The position numbers were made by a program, and so were the translations under genes. The notes below the pieces were generated by a model, which worked only from the letters and a program-made list of their open reading frames with translations, was not told the origin of the DNA and ran no database searches. Below, piece by piece: positions 32,956 through 45,059 of a stretch of DNA of 64,000 nt (the stretch's first letter is position 1; each line of letters begins with the position of its first letter). Origin of the DNA: Piliocolobus tephrosceles (lineage: Eukaryota > Chordata > Mammalia > Primates > Cercopithecidae); contig NC_045438.1 of NCBI RefSeq assembly GCF_002776525.5, positions 152,464,634-152,528,633 of the forward strand, read 5' to 3'.

Positions 32956-34005
32956 TTCTTTCTTATTTGAGCCATTCTCTACTACCTGTGTGTGCAGACA
33001 GGTGACCCACATGCTGGCATATGTTCAGCTTGCCTTTAGGGGAGATGCTGAATGAAACTGCAGCATTCTTTTTGCCTGGGTAGGAAAGTGTTCTGAACAT
33101 CCTATACCAGGTAAGTGTGACAGGCAACAGGGGGGTAGGCTTGCTTGGCAAACAATTTGGTGAGAAGAATTTGTGCCCAAGAAGTGTCTCTGGAACTAAG
33201 TGAGCGAAGAGGTATCCAAGCATTAAAACACTCAGGCACTCATTAAATTCTATTTTAATCATATATGTTAAATATTTTTCCAAGCAAAGCCCATCTTTGC
33301 CAGGGTGGGTTTTACAGTTGAAGGTAAATGCATCTTAATACAGATTCACTCATTCTGCACTGGAAAATAGGAAACACATGATCCTCTGGCCATTTCATTT
33401 CACTTATTCCATTCATTCATTTTTAAAAAATAGCTGATACTCACAGGTCTGGTTTATTACAGCAAATGACACAGAAGAAAAGCAACATGAAAAAGATACG
33501 CACTAGTACAGTCCAGAAAGCCCAGACACAGACTCATGTCATTCCCCTTCTGAGACTACATTGAAATGTTCTCTCTAGCAATGAAATACAGGGACGCATA
33601 TGGTGTATCTCCACCCAGGGAAGCCTCTGGGAGTCTGGGTGGGGATGTGGTGGGCAGGGGACTGGTTACATAGGCATCTCCTAGAATGTATGCAGCCATG
33701 GCAACAGAAAACTCAAGACTCCAACAGTAAAAGCAGCTACACATTATTAATCTTGATGTTTGTGTAAAGCAAGCTGACAAGCTGGTGTGGCATGGTTCAT
33801 TGATCCAGGTATTTCTAACAAAATAATCTGTCACTAGCATAAAGAATACTTTGAGGGCCACATTCCCAAAGGATGGTAAATCATGGCTCCGGGTACCTTT
33901 GGAGATGGCAAAACTAAGCAATCAGACCTGCTGTGTTAACTCTTTCCTCACACTCTCCCTACCGCCAATTGATTTGAGGGACTTTTAAAAAGTTGCTGTT
34001 ATTGT
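32956..34005. other. Unclassified DNA
   Basis: Minus frames of 106 (32963-33283) and 121 codons (33556-33921) show no domain, start context or conservation cue. I judge them chance frames. No named repeat. Confidence 0.45.
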
Positions 34006-34480
34006 GTTCATTCATTCTTTTATTCTATACATTTTCACCAACCACCTACCATATGCAAGATCTTGCGCCCTGAGGGAATGTTCAAGATTTGTGCTGGGGA
34101 GAAGAGACACACACGCAAGCAAAAATAAATAAGAATACAAAAGATCAATCATAATACAAGTCACCTTATGACTTACCATAAAGTTGTATTTTTGGAAAAT
34201 GAAGTGTTAGAAAGTCAGAAAGGAAGGTCATGATAGGCTGGAGGACCTGAGAGGAGTTGAGCCTTGGTGAAGGACTTGGAGAGCAGGCAGATTTGGACAA
34301 ACAGACATAGCAGACCAGAGTGAGGGGCATTCTGGGTGGGATTCTGTTATGACCCATAGCTCAGAAGTAGGAGGGTCTCTTGAGGTACATGCAAGGTCAC
34401 TGAGATAGGTTATGAGATCCGTGTCACGACCAGATTCTGGAGGATTCTGAATACCAGACTAAGAAGTTTGGATTCTATTG
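34006..34480 (+). repeat. Ancient dispersed repeat, copy 3
   Basis: Opens with GTGTTCATTCATTCTTTTAT and ACCACCTACCATATGC, then an A/G-rich body (GAGGACCTGAGAGGAGTTGA, GAAGGACTTGGAGAGCAGGC). Layout shared with 6016-7190 and 12060-12540. Confidence 0.4.
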
Positions 34481-34486
34481 TTTGGT

Positions 34487-35160
34487 AGGTTAATAATTCT
34501 CAACTGTGCTACACATTAAAATAACTTGAGGAGATATAAAAAATATACAGAGAGGCTGATTCAAGTGGTCTGTGTGGCAGGTAGTGACTATCTGGACCTG
34601 GTGGCGCAGGCGGTTAAGGAATTTACCAAGACAGTCATAGGTAAAGAAAGGCAGAATCATTAGAAAAGGAATGATAATACGTTGCAAGTTTGCAACCGGC
34701 AGGACAGCAGAGAAGGGGCTGTCTGCAAAGAGGCAGAAGCTGGAGGGAGTTCTATAGGGTCATGCTGGAGGGGGCTGTGTGTGGAACAAGGTCATTGTGT
34801 CCACAGAAATCTTTGTGCCTGCAAGTTGTTTGTGATTAGCTGTCTCTCAGAATAATTATTCATTGTTCTTCCCCACCTGGGGCCCTTCCCCCGCCTAGGA
34901 CCTCTTCCTCATTGTTGCTTACTTGTCATGTCAGAACTCCACAGTCTGGGCACTAAGAATTTTTTTTTTTAATTTTTATTTTAGATTCAGGGGCTACATG
35001 TGAATGTTTGTTACAAGGGTATGTTTTGTGATGCTGAGTTTGGGCTTCTATCAATCTCATCTCCCGTATAGTGAACATGGGTCATTGATACTTTTAAATC
35101 TCCCCAGGTGACTCTAACATGCAGGTGTAGCTGAGACCTACTATTCCCAATGCTGAGGAA
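34487..35160 (+). repeat. MER5-like relic, apparently split
   Basis: The start (TAATAATTCTCAACTGTGCT, then ACACATTAAAATAACTTG) and end (CCCCAGGTGACTCTAACATG, then CTGAGGAACCACTC) of a MER5-like element lie about 500 bases apart. The interval holds unclassified DNA and an L1 end (34963-35085). Whether both ends belong to one copy is inference. Confidence 0.45.
34963..35085 (-). repeat. L1 3' end fragment
   Basis: A T-rich start (A-tail on the minus strand), then AGATTCAGGGGCTACATGTG and TTTGTTACAAGGGTATG, the reverse complement of an L1 3' terminus. Confidence 0.68.
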
Positions 35161-35869
35161 CCACTCAATACTTTTTAAAGTAGAATAGAACTGATGTTCT
35201 AGGGAGCTGACCCCTCAAAGTTGGGGTGGTCTTGAGGCAGGACACTAGTTAGGACTGTCCCTCAATTGTATAGTAATGACAGTGTGATGAGGGTCTGCAC
35301 TGGAGTTTGTGCTCAATTGAAGCCTAGAAATTTGGTGAAGAACAAAATATTCTGTGATTGTGCTCACTGCAAACCCTAGAGGTCCTGCACCCCTGCGTCC
35401 TGAACAGAGACCTGCCTCCCAAAACTTCAGGGCACGGAAAACCAGGAGGCTGGAAAACAACAAGCCTCACAAACAATCCTTTCTCTAGTCAGTAATGTGA
35501 TATTTTCAGCAGCTACTAGTGATGCTTCAGAAAGAACAACTTGTCCAATGTACTGAACATTTCCAGCACAGACACAGCCTAATCACTAGTTTCTGTCCTC
35601 CAAATTCACCGTAAACATGAGTGCCCAAGAGGAAAATGCCCAGCTGAGTGAAACAGCGATAATCCCAAAGCTCAGCCTCCACCCAGCTCATACTTTGTGC
35701 CAATCATCAGCTCAGAAGGTGCCACAGGATCTTCTAGCAACTAAAATTCATCAAGCAGCTTTCTAATGACAGCCCCAGAGGACTCCAGTGAGATTGACAT
35801 GGAATCATCACCAATTGAGAGACCCATTGGTTGAGATTCTGTTCCTCTGAAACCACTTCCAGTACCAGA
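35161..35869. other. Unclassified DNA
   Basis: No gene or repeat that I can name. A 72-codon minus frame at 35245-35463 has no motif. Confidence 0.45.
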
Positions 35870-36117
35870 TGTAGCTTGGGTTCACATGCTGAAAACACTC
35901 CCGTGGCTTCCTATCACAAGGAGAATCAATCCCAAATATTTCAACTCAGCTTACAAAATCCTACATATTCTGTCTTTCAAAATCTGGCCCTTGGTGCTGT
36001 TCTTACACCATGTCTCCCCTTATAGACACATTCCTGTTGAAGTAGCTAATACTCTCTTTTTGGTTCTAGGCCTTTGAACAGATGGATCCCTTTGGTCACC
36101 TTGTTTTGCCTTCTTAA

Positions 36118-37073
36118 TTAATTTATTTTTTTGAGACAGGGTCTCATTCTGTCACCCAGGCTGGAGTGCAGTGGTCCAACCTTGGCTCACTGCAGCCTCT
36201 ACCTCCTGGACTTAAGCCATCTTCCCATCTCAGCCACCCAAGTAGCTGGGACTATAGGCGGTGCCACCATGCCTGATTAATTTTTGTATTTTTTGTAGAG
36301 ATGGGGTGAAGTAGTCTAGGGTCACTGAAGCGGTTTTGTTGTCTGAGGTGTTACCTGGAGTTCTTTGTCTCACAACCAAGAAAATTAAGGAGTGTGAAAG
36401 TTTAATAAGTGAAAGAGGAAAGCTCTCTGCAGCAGAGATGCGGCCTGAGAGGGTTGCCGTTTCACAGTTGAATGCAAAGGCTTTTATAAACAAGTTAATG
36501 GAGCAGGCTGTTTCATTTGCATAAGGCACAAAAAAAACGGTGCAAATTCTTATCAGCTCCACCCCATCCCTCTAGTGTTCATGCAGGTCCTTAGCCTGAA
36601 TTACTCCATGTTGTTTTATTTTCCTTACTGTGCATGTGTCAGGAGATGGAATTTTCCACTGCAGATGTGTCTGGTTCTGTGGAACTTTCCTTATCTATAC
36701 ACCTGCAGGTCTGTCTTAGGCAAGCCCCCTGTGCAAGTTCCCTTATCTGAGTATGCCTGAAAAGGAAAGGAGTGTGCTCACTGAAGCCCACCGTGTTTAG
36801 GCAGAGCACACTGGTTGCATAACAGACAAAGGTGTTGGACCTTGCTTCCTTATCTGCACTTGCAGCTTGATTTCTTCCAGGCTGCTCTTTTGTTGGAAGG
36901 ACTGCTACCAAGAACCTTGTCCTAACTATCTGCCTAACTGGTTCCTTTCTCTCATCTCCCTCAGGGATTTTCTCATGTTGCCCAGGCTGGTCTAAAACTC
37001 CTTGACTCAAGCAATGTGCCCTCCATGGCTTCCCAAAGTGTTGGGATTACAAACGTGAGCCATCGTGCCTGGC
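36118..37073 (-). mobile_element. AluJ-type SINE split by a solo LTR
   Basis: The second arm and linker lie at 36118-36306, the first arm at 36964-37073. GTAGAGATGGG at the break continues as TTTTCTCATGTTGCCCAGG on the other side, so the copy was whole before the LTR entered. Confidence 0.9.
36307..36963 (-). mobile_element. Solo ERV-type LTR inside an AluJ
   Basis: 657 bp starting TGAAGTAGTC and ending TCTCCCTCA on the plus strand (TG...CA). Flanks GGGG (36303-36306) and GGGA (36964-36967) fit a 4-bp duplication with one mismatch, the length used by class I ERVs. On the minus strand, ATTAAA (36397-36402 region) followed by a TGTGAGACAAAGAACTCC-type U5 gives the orientation. The 123- and 110-codon minus frames that overlap it are through-reads. 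Subfamily not assigned. Confidence 0.78.
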
Positions 37074-37385
37074 CATTGCCTACTTAATTTCTACTCATGT
37101 TTACATCTTTATTTAGCTATTACTTCTTTCAGGAAGCCTTCTTAGATTCCCTAACGCTGGATCCAGTAACCCTCCTGGTGTTCCAATAATATCCTGTACT
37201 TCCAGATTTATCATACTTGAGATGTTGTATGAACTTTTCTGGGTCTGAAACAAGCTGGTTTTCCTTTGAGGGCAGGGACCATGTTTGTCTTTTCCACGTT
37301 GTATCCTTGGTATCCAGCCCAGTGTCTGCGAAATGGTAGGCAACAATAAATAGTTGAGGAATCAATGAATAAATCAATAAAATTA

Positions 37386-39189
37386 TACCCTTGCTAGTTA
37401 CGTTACAACATCCCTAAGCACTCTGCTAACATCACTGACTGAGTTTGGAAGCAAGGTAATTAAGTGGTGCCATACCAATTCAGTTCACAACTTTAGTCTT
37501 CATTCCAGTGGAAATGGATTATAGGAATGGAGAAATGGACACTCGTTGATGAAATCAGCAATGTTCAAGATAAGCAGGTTGACCAAAGTACAGAGGAGAC
37601 CCTCCTTTCAGGCATAAAAAAACAAGGCCCAAGGTAGTTGACGTGAGAGACATGGGCAGTGCTATGTAGTTCCCCACTTGAAATTCAGGAGCGAAAGGAC
37701 GTTAGGCTAAATTTCATCATTATTCTTGCTATAGCAACAGCCCAGAAATCTTGAGGAAAAAAGGGCACACCTAATAACATGAAAAGGCAATGGGCTGGAT
37801 TTTTTAAAGAAATGACAAGAAAACAATAGGGATGAAAAATGACCCCTCTACACCAAATCCTTGGAGAACGGCCTTTATCATTTCTTACGACTGCTGTGGG
37901 GCTCACACACATACTTTTTAAACCTGACTAAAATATTTAGCTTTCCAGAGGGAAAGATTCTTTCATTTTTTCCCTTATAGAGAGCTTATGTCAACCGAAA
38001 ACTGGATTAAAACAAAACATCAAACAATGAGTTATACGTGCCTACAACACTGTGGTCATTTGTCATTTACAAAAACATAAACATTGACAATTTCAGGATT
38101 TTAAAGTACTTGTTTTGGAATCAGTCATTCTACCCATACTGAGGAAGTGATTTTGAGGTGGAAATAAAACACGAAGGCTACTTTATTTTTAATTTATAGG
38201 GAAAAGCAAAGATTTCCAATAAAATAAACTAAAAACTGATGTGGAGTATTTAAGATGTTTTATATAGGCTTTTATTGAAGCATGCACATTTTTAGAAGGA
38301 GATATTGCTTCTACTACCTCTTCTTGAGCATAAATAATAACAGTAGATCATATACTTAATGAATACTAAATGAAACCTGTTTATACACTCAACTGCTGGA
38401 AATAAAAATTAATCTCCAAAATGCTTTAGCAATGGGATTTGACTACTTTTAAATAAAATGTTTGCTTTGTTTAAATTTGTGAGCTAATAGGTTTAAAGAA
38501 CACATAGTCAAGAGCAGAATCTCCATTAGACTAGAATACTTCCATCTTGGGCATAATTCATATACAATGTTAGACCTGTATATCTAAAACATCTGTGCTG
38601 TTGCAAGGTTTCAATCCCATTGAGCACAATTTCCACACTTCTCTTTGGTGGGTAGTATAAACACTTCCACCTAAGATGGAGAGCACTGGGAGGGTTCACA
38701 AGCAGAACTGTCATATGAGAGAGGACGCAGAGCCAAAGAGTAGATAGACAGCTCAAAACCTGGCCTGTCTAAAGGTCTGGGTGGAAAATAACCAATGTAT
38801 AAGTCCAACATGGGCAGAGAAACCAAGAGAGATGGGGAATGAGGAGCAGAGAGAGAACAAGCCTGGCCTGGAAGAATTCTGGGGAGGATATGGTGGTGGT
38901 GAGTGGTGTTTGAAGGATTGTTACATGATAGATAATTTACCTGAAAACACATCATCATAGGAGGGGTAATATTTTTCACTATCATACTATTGATGTCTAC
39001 CAAAAAGAACCACACATGACTAAACAGGCCTACAACAGGGAATTGGCATAAGTTTCCGTGGAGTGGTTGATTCATTCAAGGAGCTATGGCAGACTCTTTA
39101 GCCAAATTTCTTGAAAGGGAAGTCTGGATAGACTCACTTTCACCCCTTTATTATCTTCCATTAATGCAAAAAAAAAAAAAAGTTATGAC
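37386..39189. other. About 1.8 kb unclassified DNA
   Basis: AT-rich in the middle (38160-38480). Minus frames of 75-134 codons (37685-37912, 38671-39075) have no domain or exon signature. A 14-base A-run sits at 39168-39181. Confidence 0.45.
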
Positions 39190-39700
39190 TGTGAACAAAG
39201 AACCAGAGGAGTGTGTATGTATGTGCAGTTCAATAAATGATCACAAAGCACACACCAGTGCAACCACCATGAAGGTTGGGAATGGACCGTTGCCAGCTCC
39301 CAGAAGCCCAGCCTGTGCGCTAACAAAGACGTGGGCTCTCTGACTCCTAGAGTAACTGCTTCTTTCCTTTTCTTTATGGTTTTAACACTTAAGAAGGCAT
39401 CCCTAAAAAACTAGAGTTTACATTTGCTTCTATTTTTATACTTCATATAAATGGAATCATGCAGTATGCATTATTTTGTGTCTAACTTTTTGGATTATTT
39501 TATTCAACATTTTGTTTCTTGATTTATTATTATATTCTGGTTATGAGTTAGTTGTCAATTATATATGTTTCAAATACTTGTCTAATTCTATGGCTTATGT
39601 TTTAAATTTCTTAACAGTGACTTTTGGTAAACACGTATTCTCAATTTTAAAGTATTGAAATGTATTTATATTATTTTATGTTTCATAAAAAAAGTTTTTT
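39190..39700 (-). repeat. Old L1 (L1M-type) fragment
   Basis: Carries CATATAAATGGAATCATGCA, GTATGCATTATTTTGTGTCT and TTATTTTATTCAACATTTTG in the order seen in reverse-oriented old L1 3' regions. Confidence 0.6.
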
Positions 39701-42228
39701 TGACTTTACAAACTGACTTGGGGAGAATTAATATATTTATAATAATTGCCTTTCACTTCTTTAACTTCCACTTGTCTAGGTCTTTAATATCTCAATAACA
39801 TTTTATAATATTTTTTAGTAGAAGTCTTTTGATACCAAAGCAATGGACTACCTAGAATATCTGACACTTAGAGAGGATCATATGACACTTTATGTGACAA
39901 AATGAGTTTCAGAAGTAATTGCATAATTATCAATAATTTTCTTGATTTGTCCTTCAGTTTTAAAATAAACTAACAATTAGAATAGTATTAAAATTCAGTA
40001 AAAATCATTTGTGCAGAGGTAAAATTTACACTTACCAAGCAAAATTACACCCTGTAGTTTGCCCTCTGTTTCATTGTTTTACATTTTAAGCACAAAGAAT
40101 AACTCTAATAGAGTTTTTCTATTAGATGGTAGGGATAATAGAACAGAAGTGACCTGAGCTTCTGTTTCTTTGTCTTTACTATCACTGTGCTATCAAATTC
40201 TGTATTTCGAAGCTCCTGGGAGAATTCAGGAGTAGGGAATATCCTCTGGGTAAGAAACACAAATTGTGACCGGGAAGCTCAAATGATTCTGAGCAGATGT
40301 GGATTTATTCTCAAAATGAAACACAGATAGCTGAATATGTATGCACAATTGTTTCTTTCTTCCTTATTGAGTTGTAGAAATTCTGTGTCTATTCTAAATG
40401 AAGCACCTATTTCCTTCCACTTTGTCACATGCCTTGCCACTCTCAGTTGTATCGTTTGATGCACGTAAGTTCCTCTTTGTGATGTGGTCCAGCTTGTCCA
40501 GCTTTTTGTTTACAGTTATGCTATTTGCATTCTGTTTAAGAAACCTCTTCAGACAGCACTTCATTTTCTAAAAGCTTTATTAGATTAGTTTTGCTTCTAT
40601 CAAAAGATAAAATTATAACAAATTTAGCTAAGCAATCTAATTAGTAAATTTCAAAACATACAAATGTGGACAGCATAATGTAATGAGTACCATATAGTCA
40701 TCATCTAATTTTAACAGTTATCAACTCACAACTAGTGCAGGTTCTTATTTTACAAATGGGGACCATGAACTAGGCAGAATTCCTCAATGGGGAGTTTGAC
40801 AGGAATCTGTATGTAGGTCTTCCTTGAAGTTTCTGCACCCTTGGCAGCGTCTGTTTTGCTTTTGTTTTTAAATAGTAAAGATAGAATGTATATCTTTGTT
40901 CTATCTTCCAGTTTTCCAGCTGCCTTCAGACAGACTTGCTTTCAGAGAGCCCCATTCTTGAAAGAAATGGGTGACTGGGAGACAGAGTCATACAATTTGA
41001 GAGGTGGGAGGCAAATGGCAGATCATTCAGTCTGCCCTTTCCTGTAGGTCACTGCAGCCTGTGGTCCACGGAGGGTGTTTACCTAAGGTTAGTAGGTGGG
41101 TAGTGGTGGAACTAGGAACAAAACGGAGCTCTCCAGACTTGAGGGTCCTGTCCCTCGTCTGCAAGGAACCTCCATTTCCTGTCTCTGCAGCCCCTGACCC
41201 CACTTCCTCTAAAGAGGATCAGGCTGTGGCTCCTCAGGCTAGTGCCAGCCACGCTCCATGTTCAGACCTTCTGTTCCCTCCCCTCACCCTAGGGATATCA
41301 TCCTCTATTTGTCCTTCAGTAAATTGTCTCTCATAGGAGAGGGGAAATGGGGGGATTGATCAAAACTTTTAAAGGATCTTGTAACTTTCATAAAATCTGC
41401 AACTGAAATTTTATCTCTAGATTTTGGGAGAAAGATCTATTTTCCTTTTCCGGAGTCCTGAGAACCATACTGCAGTGATAAGTGGAAATCCAGCAATCTC
41501 TTATTTTAAATATTTATTATTCAACAAACTATTTACATCAATGATATCTCAGTTCTGAAAAGGTTTCTAGTGAGCTCAATAATTTTTTTCTTAAAAAAAT
41601 CAGATGCTTTATTATTCTAAGCAGTGGGACATTTCCTATTGCTTTGAACCTGGGGAGAAAACCAGCAACTCAGGACCCATTCAGTCAAGTCTGATTTCTG
41701 AGTAGAGGAAAGACACTTGGTGTAACAGTACATTTTTCAGTTTTTATCCTTGTCGAAAGTGTATAAGGCAAACCATATCATCAAATAAGTACTACTTATA
41801 GTAAATTTGTGTATATTTATTAAATAATGTTTACATGAGCAATTATTGTATTATATAATTATGGCACATGAAATTATTAAATTGTCAGAAGAATTCGAGA
41901 CAAGGAAGTACTTCTGGCACCTCATGAACAGTTTCCTGGACCCAGTTTCTTACTTGTAAAGTGAGAGGGTTGAGATGATCTCTGAAATCCAGAGCCAACA
42001 TCCTATACTACAATATATTTCCCTTCATAGTGCAAAAAATGGCAACACTATATTGTGCCATGGGTATTTTTAACATTCAACTTCTAACTTTTTATTATTT
42101 CAAGAAAATTTCCATGTTTTTTATATTAAAAATCTGCAAGGGATTATCAAAAAGAGCTTTTACCAACATGGAAAAATCCACGTACCATAAATAATGGAGA
42201 ATGTATCATAATGTTGATGCTGAATAGA
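39701..42228. other. About 2.5 kb mostly unclassified AT-rich DNA
   Basis: Around 40640-40760 (GACAGCATAATGTAATGAGT, ACAGTTATCAACTCACAAC) there is an old L1-like piece. Around 40940-41160 a MIR-like track may exist. A 110-codon plus frame (41004-41336) overlaps it without a motif. No gene supported. Confidence 0.4.
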
Positions 42229-42527
42229 TTTTTTTTTTTTTTTGAGATGGAGTCTTGCTGTGTTGCCCAGGCTGGAGTGTAACGGTGTGATCTCAGCTCA
42301 CTGAAACCTCTGCCTCCCAGATTCAAGAGATTCTTGTGCCTCAGCCTCCCAAGTTGCTGGAATTACAGACATGCACCACCACGCCCGGCTAATTTTTGTA
42401 TTTTTAGTAGACAAGGTTTCACCATCATGTTGGCCAGGCTGGTCTCGAACTCCTAACCTCAAGTGATCTGCCCACCTTGGCCTCCCAAAGTGCTGAGATT
42501 ACAGGCATGAGCCACCATGCCTGGCCG
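42229..42527 (-). mobile_element. AluS-type SINE
   Basis: Complete minus-strand Alu with a 17-base T-run at the left end. No obvious target duplication. Confidence 0.94.
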
Positions 42528-43118
42528 GAGAGATGGCTTTTATACAATGGAATGTGTAGTCTCGAGGATCACTGGGATAGAAAGAAAGACTGGTGAAGAC
42601 AGGAGACATCCATGCTCAGTGAAACCTAAGCACGCTGGTCAGCGAGAATGAAGGACCGCCGAAGCCTTGCCCTCCAACTCACCTTCCAACTGGGAAACAT
42701 CAGATATATTTCATAAGACCCAGCCCATTCCCCCAAGTTATCTCTAATTCTAGCCTTCTCTAGGTACCTGAACATGAATTCTACATGCCTTTGGCTTTTA
42801 ATGTTTTTCCCCTAAGACTGCTAATAGCTTAGTCACGACTATGGCAAAAATCTATACCTCCCAGCTAAATTAATCCCTCATTATACAGGTCTCTGAGTAC
42901 AAGGTCAAAAACAGGATCACTAATTCAATTGAAATTAAAATGCTAATCGAGTTACAGTTCTGTACTTAGCATAGAAAGATGGTAGAAAGCCCAACAATCT
43001 TCCTTAGGCTGTGAGACAACCAAGGAACTCTATGACGTGGATTTCCACTCATGTAAATGACAGCTTGCTGCGTAAAAGACCCATCCTTTTGGCCTTCCAG
43101 ATGCACAGTCTTAGAAAA
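42528..43118. other. Unclassified DNA
   Basis: Nothing recognised between two Alus. Confidence 0.45.
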
Positions 43119-43128
43119 AGGTCATGGG

Positions 43129-43408
43129 GGCCGGGTGTGGTGGCTCTCGCCTGTAATCCCAGCACTTTGGGAGGCTGAGGCAGGTGGATCACCTGAGGTC
43201 AGGAGTTTGAGAGGAGCCTGGCCAACATGGAGAAACCTCGTCTCTAATAAAACTACAACAAATTAGCTAGGTGTGGTGGTGCATGCCTGTAATTCCAGCT
43301 ACTCAAAGAGGCAGGAGAATCGCTTGAACCCAGGAGGCAGAGGTTGCGGTGAGCCGAGATCGTGCCACTGCACTCCGGCCTAGGCAACAGCAAAACTCCG
43401 TCTCAAAA

Positions 43409-43410
<2 letters not shown>
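43129..43410 (+). mobile_element. AluS-type SINE with expanded tail
   Basis: Starts GGCCGGGTGTGGTGGCTCTC. The second arm ends GCAAAACTCCGTCTC, and the tail has turned into (GAAA)n and (GGAA)n. Target duplication AGGTCATGGG at 43119-43128 and 43624-43633, so the whole array with its gap is the Alu tail. Confidence 0.95.
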
Positions 43411-43471
<61 letters not shown>

Positions 43472-43623
43472 GAAGGAAGGANNNNNNNNNNNNNNNNNNN
43501 NNNNNNNNNNNNNNNNNNNNNNNNNNNNNNNNNNNNNNNNNNNNNNNNNNNNNNNNNNNNNNNNNNNNNNNNNNNNNNNNNAGGAAGGAAGGAAGGAAGG
43601 AAGGAAGGAAGGAAGGAAGAAAG
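43411..43623. repeat. (GAAA)n/(GGAA)n Alu-tail array with 100-N gap
   Basis: GAAA units to about 43470, then GGAA units. N from 43482 to 43581 (exactly 100, the usual placeholder for an unknown size), then GGAA units again. Lys/Arg/Glu frames across it are artefacts. Confidence 0.97.
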
Positions 43624-43857
43624 AGGTCATGGGAGGATGCTCCAGTGTGAACTGGCCAGGGATCTAGGGGTATTCTGCTCCTAGGAAGCCAAAGAGATCT
43701 CAGCAGGGGAGAGGGTAGTGTCTACCTGTATGGAGCCGCTGAGGGTGTTTTCTCCTTCCACCTAATTTTATGGCCAAATTACCAATTCTGAGTTGAGACG
43801 CTTTCTCTGAAAACTCTAATCAAATATGTAGAATTAACTCTCGGATCTTGGGGTTTA

Positions 43858-43865
<8 letters not shown>

Positions 43866-43892
<27 letters not shown>

Positions 43893-44172
43893 AGGCGGAG
43901 TCTCGCTCTGTGGCCCGGACTGGAGTGCAGTGGCCGGATCTCAGCTCACTGCAAGCTCCGCCTCCCGGGTTTATGCCATTCTCCTGCCTCAGCCTCCGGA
44001 GTAGCTGGGACTACAGGCGCCCGCCACCTCGCCCGGCTAGTTTTTGTATTTTTTAGTAGAGACGGGGTTTCACCGTGTTAGCCAGGATGGTCTTGATCTC
44101 CTGACCTCGTGATCCGCCCGTCTCGGCCTCCCAAAGTGCTGGGATTACAGGCTTGAGCCACCGCGCCCGGCC
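43866..44172 (-). mobile_element. Young AluY of the Old World monkey type (AluYR-like)
   Basis: Almost undamaged full-length element with CpGs kept. On the plus strand it shows GGGTTTATGCCATTC, CTCCGGAGTAGCTGGG, CCACCTCGCCCGGCTAG, GTGGCCGGATCTCAG and CAGGCTTGAGCC, changes that I associate with cercopithecid AluYR copies and not with human AluY. Perfect 16-bp target duplication (GGGGTTTAATATTTTT at 43850-43865 and 44173-44188). Probably inserted after the split from apes. Confidence 0.95.
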
Positions 44173-44188
44173 GGGGTTTAATATTTTT

Positions 44189-44597
44189 AAAACTGAGAGA
44201 AGAAACGTATGACTTGTCTATCAGACTATAAGACTAGAGGTGGCAGAAAGGGTGAACTTTATATCAAATTGATTTTACTTCCATAAGATAGTCAAGAGAA
44301 AAAAACCAAAACAAAAGAAAATAGATGTTTGTGCTCATTCTTGAAGTTTGAGAAAAAAAAATTACTTGTGAATGAAGTTCAATTTATAATGTGATTACCA
44401 AAAAATAAACCAAAATGTGTGTTGATCTTTTTACAATTTTAAATTTTAATTTGTTTGAATGAAATCTACTTTAATAGTAGTTCATTGACCTGATTGGAAG
44501 AAATTCAGGGGCAGGAATCACTTCTAGTTGCAGAATTTTTCTAGTTGCATTAGTTTTAAACGATTTTTAAAGGGTTTTATTATATGTAAGAATTGAG
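44189..44597. other. Unclassified AT-rich DNA
   Basis: Nothing recognised. Confidence 0.45.
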
Positions 44598-44892
44598 GCT
44601 GGGCACAGTGGCTCACGCCTGTAATCCCAGCACTTTGGGAGGCCGTGGCAGGCAGATCATGAGGTCAAGAAATCGAGACCATCCTGGCCAACATGGTGAA
44701 GCCCTGTCTCTACTAAAAATACAAAAAAAAATTAGCTGGGCATGGTGGCATGTGCCTGTAGTCCCAGCTACTTGGAAGGCTGAGGCAGGAGAATCTCTTG
44801 AACCCGGGAGGCAGAGGTTGTAGTGAGCCGAGGTCAAGCCACTGCACTCCAGCCTGGCGACAGACCAAGACTCTGTCTCGGAAAAAAAAAAA
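44598..44892 (+). mobile_element. AluS/Y-type SINE
   Basis: Complete plus-strand Alu (GGCTGGGCACAGTGGCTCAC to a short A-tail). Contains CATCCTGGCCAACATGG. No clear target duplication. Confidence 0.94.
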
Positions 44893-45059
44893 GGTTTGAA
44901 TAGTCCTAGCAGCATATTCCTAGTTTCTCATTTCAGGGCTATTTAGCTTCCAGTTATAAAAAGGACAATTTTTGTTAAAATAAATACTATTATTTATTTT
45001 GCAAACTTACAAAGTACAAACAATTATTAGACTGCGGACTTAAACCCTTAGAGATGTGT

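Larger units (their letters stand above)
35870..37385 (+). repeat. L2 LINE 3' part, split by nested insertions
   Basis: Left piece 35870-36115 (CTCCCGTGGCTTCCTATCAC, CAAAATCTGGCCCTTGG) and right piece about 37076-37385 (CTTTCAGGAAGCCTTCTTAG, GAGGGCAGGGACCATG, CCCAGTGTCTGCG, CAATAAATAG) follow each other in the L2 3' order. A minus-strand AluJ separates them. Confidence 0.78.

Noticed and set aside
33556..33921. 121-codon minus frame
   Set aside because: No motif, no splice sites in register, not linked to neighbours. Probably chance.
39168..39181. A-run considered as the tail of a processed pseudogene
   Set aside because: No recognisable mRNA-like sequence or target duplication next to it. 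The same holds for the A-run at 31079-31094.
43349..43684. 111- and 101-codon Lys/Arg/Glu frames
   Set aside because: They cross the Alu tail array and the 100-N gap. No gene.
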